A stretch of 64,000 nt of DNA from Variovorax paradoxus (lineage in GTDB: Bacteria > Pseudomonadota > Gammaproteobacteria > Burkholderiales > Burkholderiaceae_C). Made by a program: the position numbers and the translations under genes. Positions 62,441 to 64,000 of the stretch are shown one piece after another. Location of the stretch: assembly GCA_016806145.1 (NCBI GenBank), contig CP063166.1, positions 2,170,001 through 2,234,000 of the forward strand, in the 5' to 3' direction. The stretch's first letter is position 1. Each line of letters starts with the position of its first letter. Under the pieces are notes generated by a model. That model saw nothing but the letters and a program-made list of their open reading frames with translations. It did no database searches and had not been told where the DNA came from.

Positions 62441-63289
62441 TCAGGCGGTCGGCGTGCCGACGATGCCGGCGCGTTCCATCTTGCGGTGGCAGGGCGGGTA
62501 GTCCATCACCGCGTAGTGCTGCGTGGCGCGGTTGTCCCAGATCGCCACGCTGTCGGGCTGCCAGCGCCAGCGCACCTGGTACTCGGGGATGGCGGCCTGG
62601 TTGATCAGGTACTGCAGCAGCGCCGACGCGCCCTGCGTGAAGTCCTGGCCGTAGCGCACGTTGGCGGGCGTGTGGAAGTTGGTGAAGTGCGTCGTGAAGC
62701 CGTTGACGTACAGCACCCGCTCGCCGGTCTCGGGATGGATGCGCACCACCGGGTGCTCCGCATCGGGATAGCGGGCCTTGAGCGCGAGGCGCTGCGCGAT
62801 CGGCATCGCCGCGCCGAAGGTGCACTCGATGCCGTGGCGGGCGCGCAGCGGCGCGATCAGCTCCTTCACCTGCTCGGGCAGGCGCTCGTAGGCCAGCGCC
62901 ATGTTGGCCCACATCGTGTCGCCGCCGACGGGCGGGCACTCGACGCAGCGCAGCACGCAGCCCATCGGCGGTGCCTCGCGCCAGCTGGCGTCGGAATGCC
63001 AGCTGTTCTCGTAGCGGTCGTTGGGCGCGTCCGGCGTCTTGTAGATGCGCACCAGCCCCGGGTGCTCCGGGTCGCTGCCGGCGACCGGATGGTCCTCCAG
63101 TTCGCCGAAGCGCCGCGCGAAGGCCACGTGCTCGGCCCGGCTGATCTTCTGGTCGCGCAGGAACAGCACCTTGTGCCGCAGCAGCAGCGCCCGGATTTCC
63201 TCGAACAGGCCATCGTCCCGGGCCGCGTCGGCCAGGCTGACGCCGCTGAGCTGGGCGCCGATGGCGCAGGTCAACGCTTCGATGCGCAT
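62441..63289 (-). CDS. TauD/TfdA-type 2-oxoglutarate dioxygenase
   Basis: A 282-residue Fe(II)/2-oxoglutarate oxygenase. The iron triad is His and Asp in SWHSDASWRE and the distal His in WDNRATQHYAV; the 2-oxoglutarate-binding Arg is in HRKMERAGI. The N-terminus (MRIEALTCAIGAQLSG) and FTTHFTNFHTPANVR fit the taurine/2,4-D dioxygenase family. Such enzymes hydroxylate next to a sulfonate, ether or amine and release it. First gene of the operon, transcribed away from the AraC regulator, so it probably performs the opening step. Confidence 0.92.
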   Translation of the reverse strand: MRIEALTCAIGAQLSGVSLADAARDDGLFEEIRALLLRHKVLFLRDQKISRAEHVAFARRFGELEDHPVAGSDPEHPGLVRIYKTPDAPNDRYENSWHSDASWREAPPMGCVLRCVECPPVGGDTMWANMALAYERLPEQVKELIAPLRARHGIECTFGAAMPIAQRLALKARYPDAEHPVVRIHPETGERVLYVNGFTTHFTNFHTPANVRYGQDFTQGASALLQYLINQAAIPEYQVRWRWQPDSVAIWDNRATQHYAVMDYPPCHRKMERAGIVGTPTA

Positions 63290-63352
63290 GTCTTGTCTCC
63301 GTTCTTTGTGGCGGTCCGACCGTCCCGGCCTCCGGGGTGCGGGCATGGGGCA

Positions 63353-63381
63353 ACTGTAGGAGCCGGCCCCCCGCGGCGCTT
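63353..63381 (-). promoter_or_regulatory. Candidate promoter of the dioxygenase/BKACE operon
   Basis: On the minus strand a -10-like TACAGT (63358-63353) is preceded at 17 bp by a -35 region (63381-63376, AAGCGC) that lacks a consensus and directly abuts the proximal AraC-type repeat. A poor -35 next to an activator site is the usual form of an AraC-activated promoter. Confidence 0.45.
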
Positions 63382-63417
63382 TGCATTCGGTGCCAATCGC
63401 TGTGCATTTGGTGCCAG
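63382..63417. repeat. Two 15-bp direct repeats, probable AraC-family operator
   Basis: TGCATTCGGTGCCAA (63382-63396) and TGCATTTGGTGCCAG (63403-63417) differ at two positions and are spaced 21 bp start to start, two helical turns. That is the geometry bound by AraC/XylS dimers. The pair lies between the dioxygenase operon and the AraC gene. Confidence 0.7.
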
Positions 63418-63445
63418 AATTCCCGCCACCCTGGAAAGGCTCGGC

Positions 63446-64000
63446 ATGACGGCACTCGTGCGCGCGGCGGCGCTGACGAACTTCTCGGAGCTCGCGCAGG
63501 AGCTCGGCCACGACCCCGGCGCGGCGCTGCGCCGGGCTGGGCTGCGCGCCAGGATGCTGCGCGAGCCGGACCAGTTGATCGAGGCCGACCGCGTGGCCCG
63601 CCTGTTCGAGGACGCGGCGCGCGACACGGGCTGCGAGTCCTTCGGACTGCGCATCGCCGCTCGGCGCCAGCTATCGAACTTCGGTGTGCTGAGCCTGCTG
63701 CTGATGCACCAGCCGACCTTGCGCCAGGTGCTGCTCACGCTGATCGAGCATCTGCACCTGCTCAACGAAAGGCTGGCGATCCAGGTCGAGGACGTCGGCA
63801 AGCTGGTGCTGCTGCGCGAGGAGCTGGCCGTGTCGGTGCCGGCGCGGCAGTCGATCGAACTCGCGATCGGCGTGCTCTATCGGATGTGCGCGGCCTTGCT
63901 GGGCGACCGGTGGCATCCGGCCAGCGTGAGCTTCAGCCATGGGCCGCCGGCCGATGCGTCCTTTCATCGCCGCTTCTTCCAGTGCCCGGTCGAGTTCGAC
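63446..64000 (+). CDS. AraC-family regulator, N-terminal part (cut by window end)
   Basis: 185 codons are visible before the window ends. The sequence MTALVRAAALTNFSELAQELG, LIEADRVARLFEDAARDTGC and ELAIGVLYRMCAALLGDRWHP is the arabinose-binding-like N-terminal domain (PF12625 type) found in the OruR/ArgR-like group of AraC regulators; the HTH is expected just beyond the end. GGAAAGG precedes the ATG. Divergent from the dioxygenase operon and almost certainly its activator. Confidence 0.85.
   Translation, partial: MTALVRAAALTNFSELAQELGHDPGAALRRAGLRARMLREPDQLIEADRVARLFEDAARDTGCESFGLRIAARRQLSNFGVLSLLLMHQPTLRQVLLTLIEHLHLLNERLAIQVEDVGKLVLLREELAVSVPARQSIELAIGVLYRMCAALLGDRWHPASVSFSHGPPADASFHRRFFQCPVEFD

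Overview
The window is GC-rich DNA in which almost every base is coding. It looks like a chromosomal segment of a betaproteobacterium of the Comamonadaceae, most probably Variovorax or a close relative. This rests on the gene style: NtrBC, four orphan Bug-type (tripartite tricarboxylate family) binding proteins, an M81 (MlrC-like) peptidase, a betaproteobacterial porin, and several acyl-CoA catabolic operons. I see no rRNA, tRNA, IS element, phage or CRISPR array, and no gene-free stretch longer than about 220 bases.

Layout. 1-3.2 kb: nitrogen sensing (small secreted protein, NtrB, NtrC). 3.3-4.6 kb: a TonB-like lipoprotein and exonuclease III. 4.7-8.9 kb: an iron-uptake unit of FecI-type sigma factor, FecR and TonB-dependent siderophore receptor, with a Fur-like box in front; the sigma gene has no ordinary start codon. 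8.9-13.5 kb: LysR regulator, Bug protein, M81 peptidase and a secreted alpha/beta hydrolase. 13.6-15.0 kb: a degenerate HD-GYP protein fused to a LuxR helix-turn-helix. 15.0-25.9 kb: a MarR repressor divergent from a ten-gene unit (polyamine-type ABC importer, imidase-like deacetylase, two SDRs, two amidases, a Bug protein), with a perfect 22-bp palindrome filling the spacer of its promoter.

26-44.6 kb is a compound acyl-CoA catabolic island. Its core is the cyclohexanecarboxylate pathway (badR divergent from badH-badI-aliB-aliA-Bug-badK), which turns cyclohexanecarboxylate into pimeloyl-CoA. Around it lie genes for beta-oxidation of what are probably 2-methyl-branched or medium-chain acids: an AMACR-type racemase, two acyl-CoA ligases, an acyl-CoA dehydrogenase, an HSD10-like dehydrogenase, a thiolase and a large MalT/AlkS-like (LAL) regulator. 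Four of these transcription units share an inverted repeat ATCGTC-N6-GACGAT, in each case followed after exactly 21 bp by a -10-like hexamer. That is class II activator geometry and points to one scattered regulon.

44.8-47.7 kb: a BAAT-type thioesterase, an APH(3')-like aminoglycoside phosphotransferase and two small proteins. 47.8-52.7 kb: a compact caa3-type cytochrome oxidase set (subunit I-III fusion, subunit II with a cytochrome c domain, a lipoprotein cytochrome c, and a divergent diheme cytochrome c). Its subunit I lacks the K-channel lysine. 52.8-58.1 kb: a small stress-type protein, a YbhN-like membrane protein, a DUF421 protein, a DUF4142 protein and DNA ligase D. 58.1-64 kb: a five-gene operon (TauD-type dioxygenase, BKACE enzyme, Bug protein, quinone oxidoreductase, porin) divergent from an AraC-family regulator cut off by the window end. 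Two 15-bp direct repeats spaced 21 bp apart sit between them. The substrates of the 15-26 kb and 58-63 kb operons cannot be read from the sequence; these two units and the four-site regulon are the best candidates for undescribed biology.
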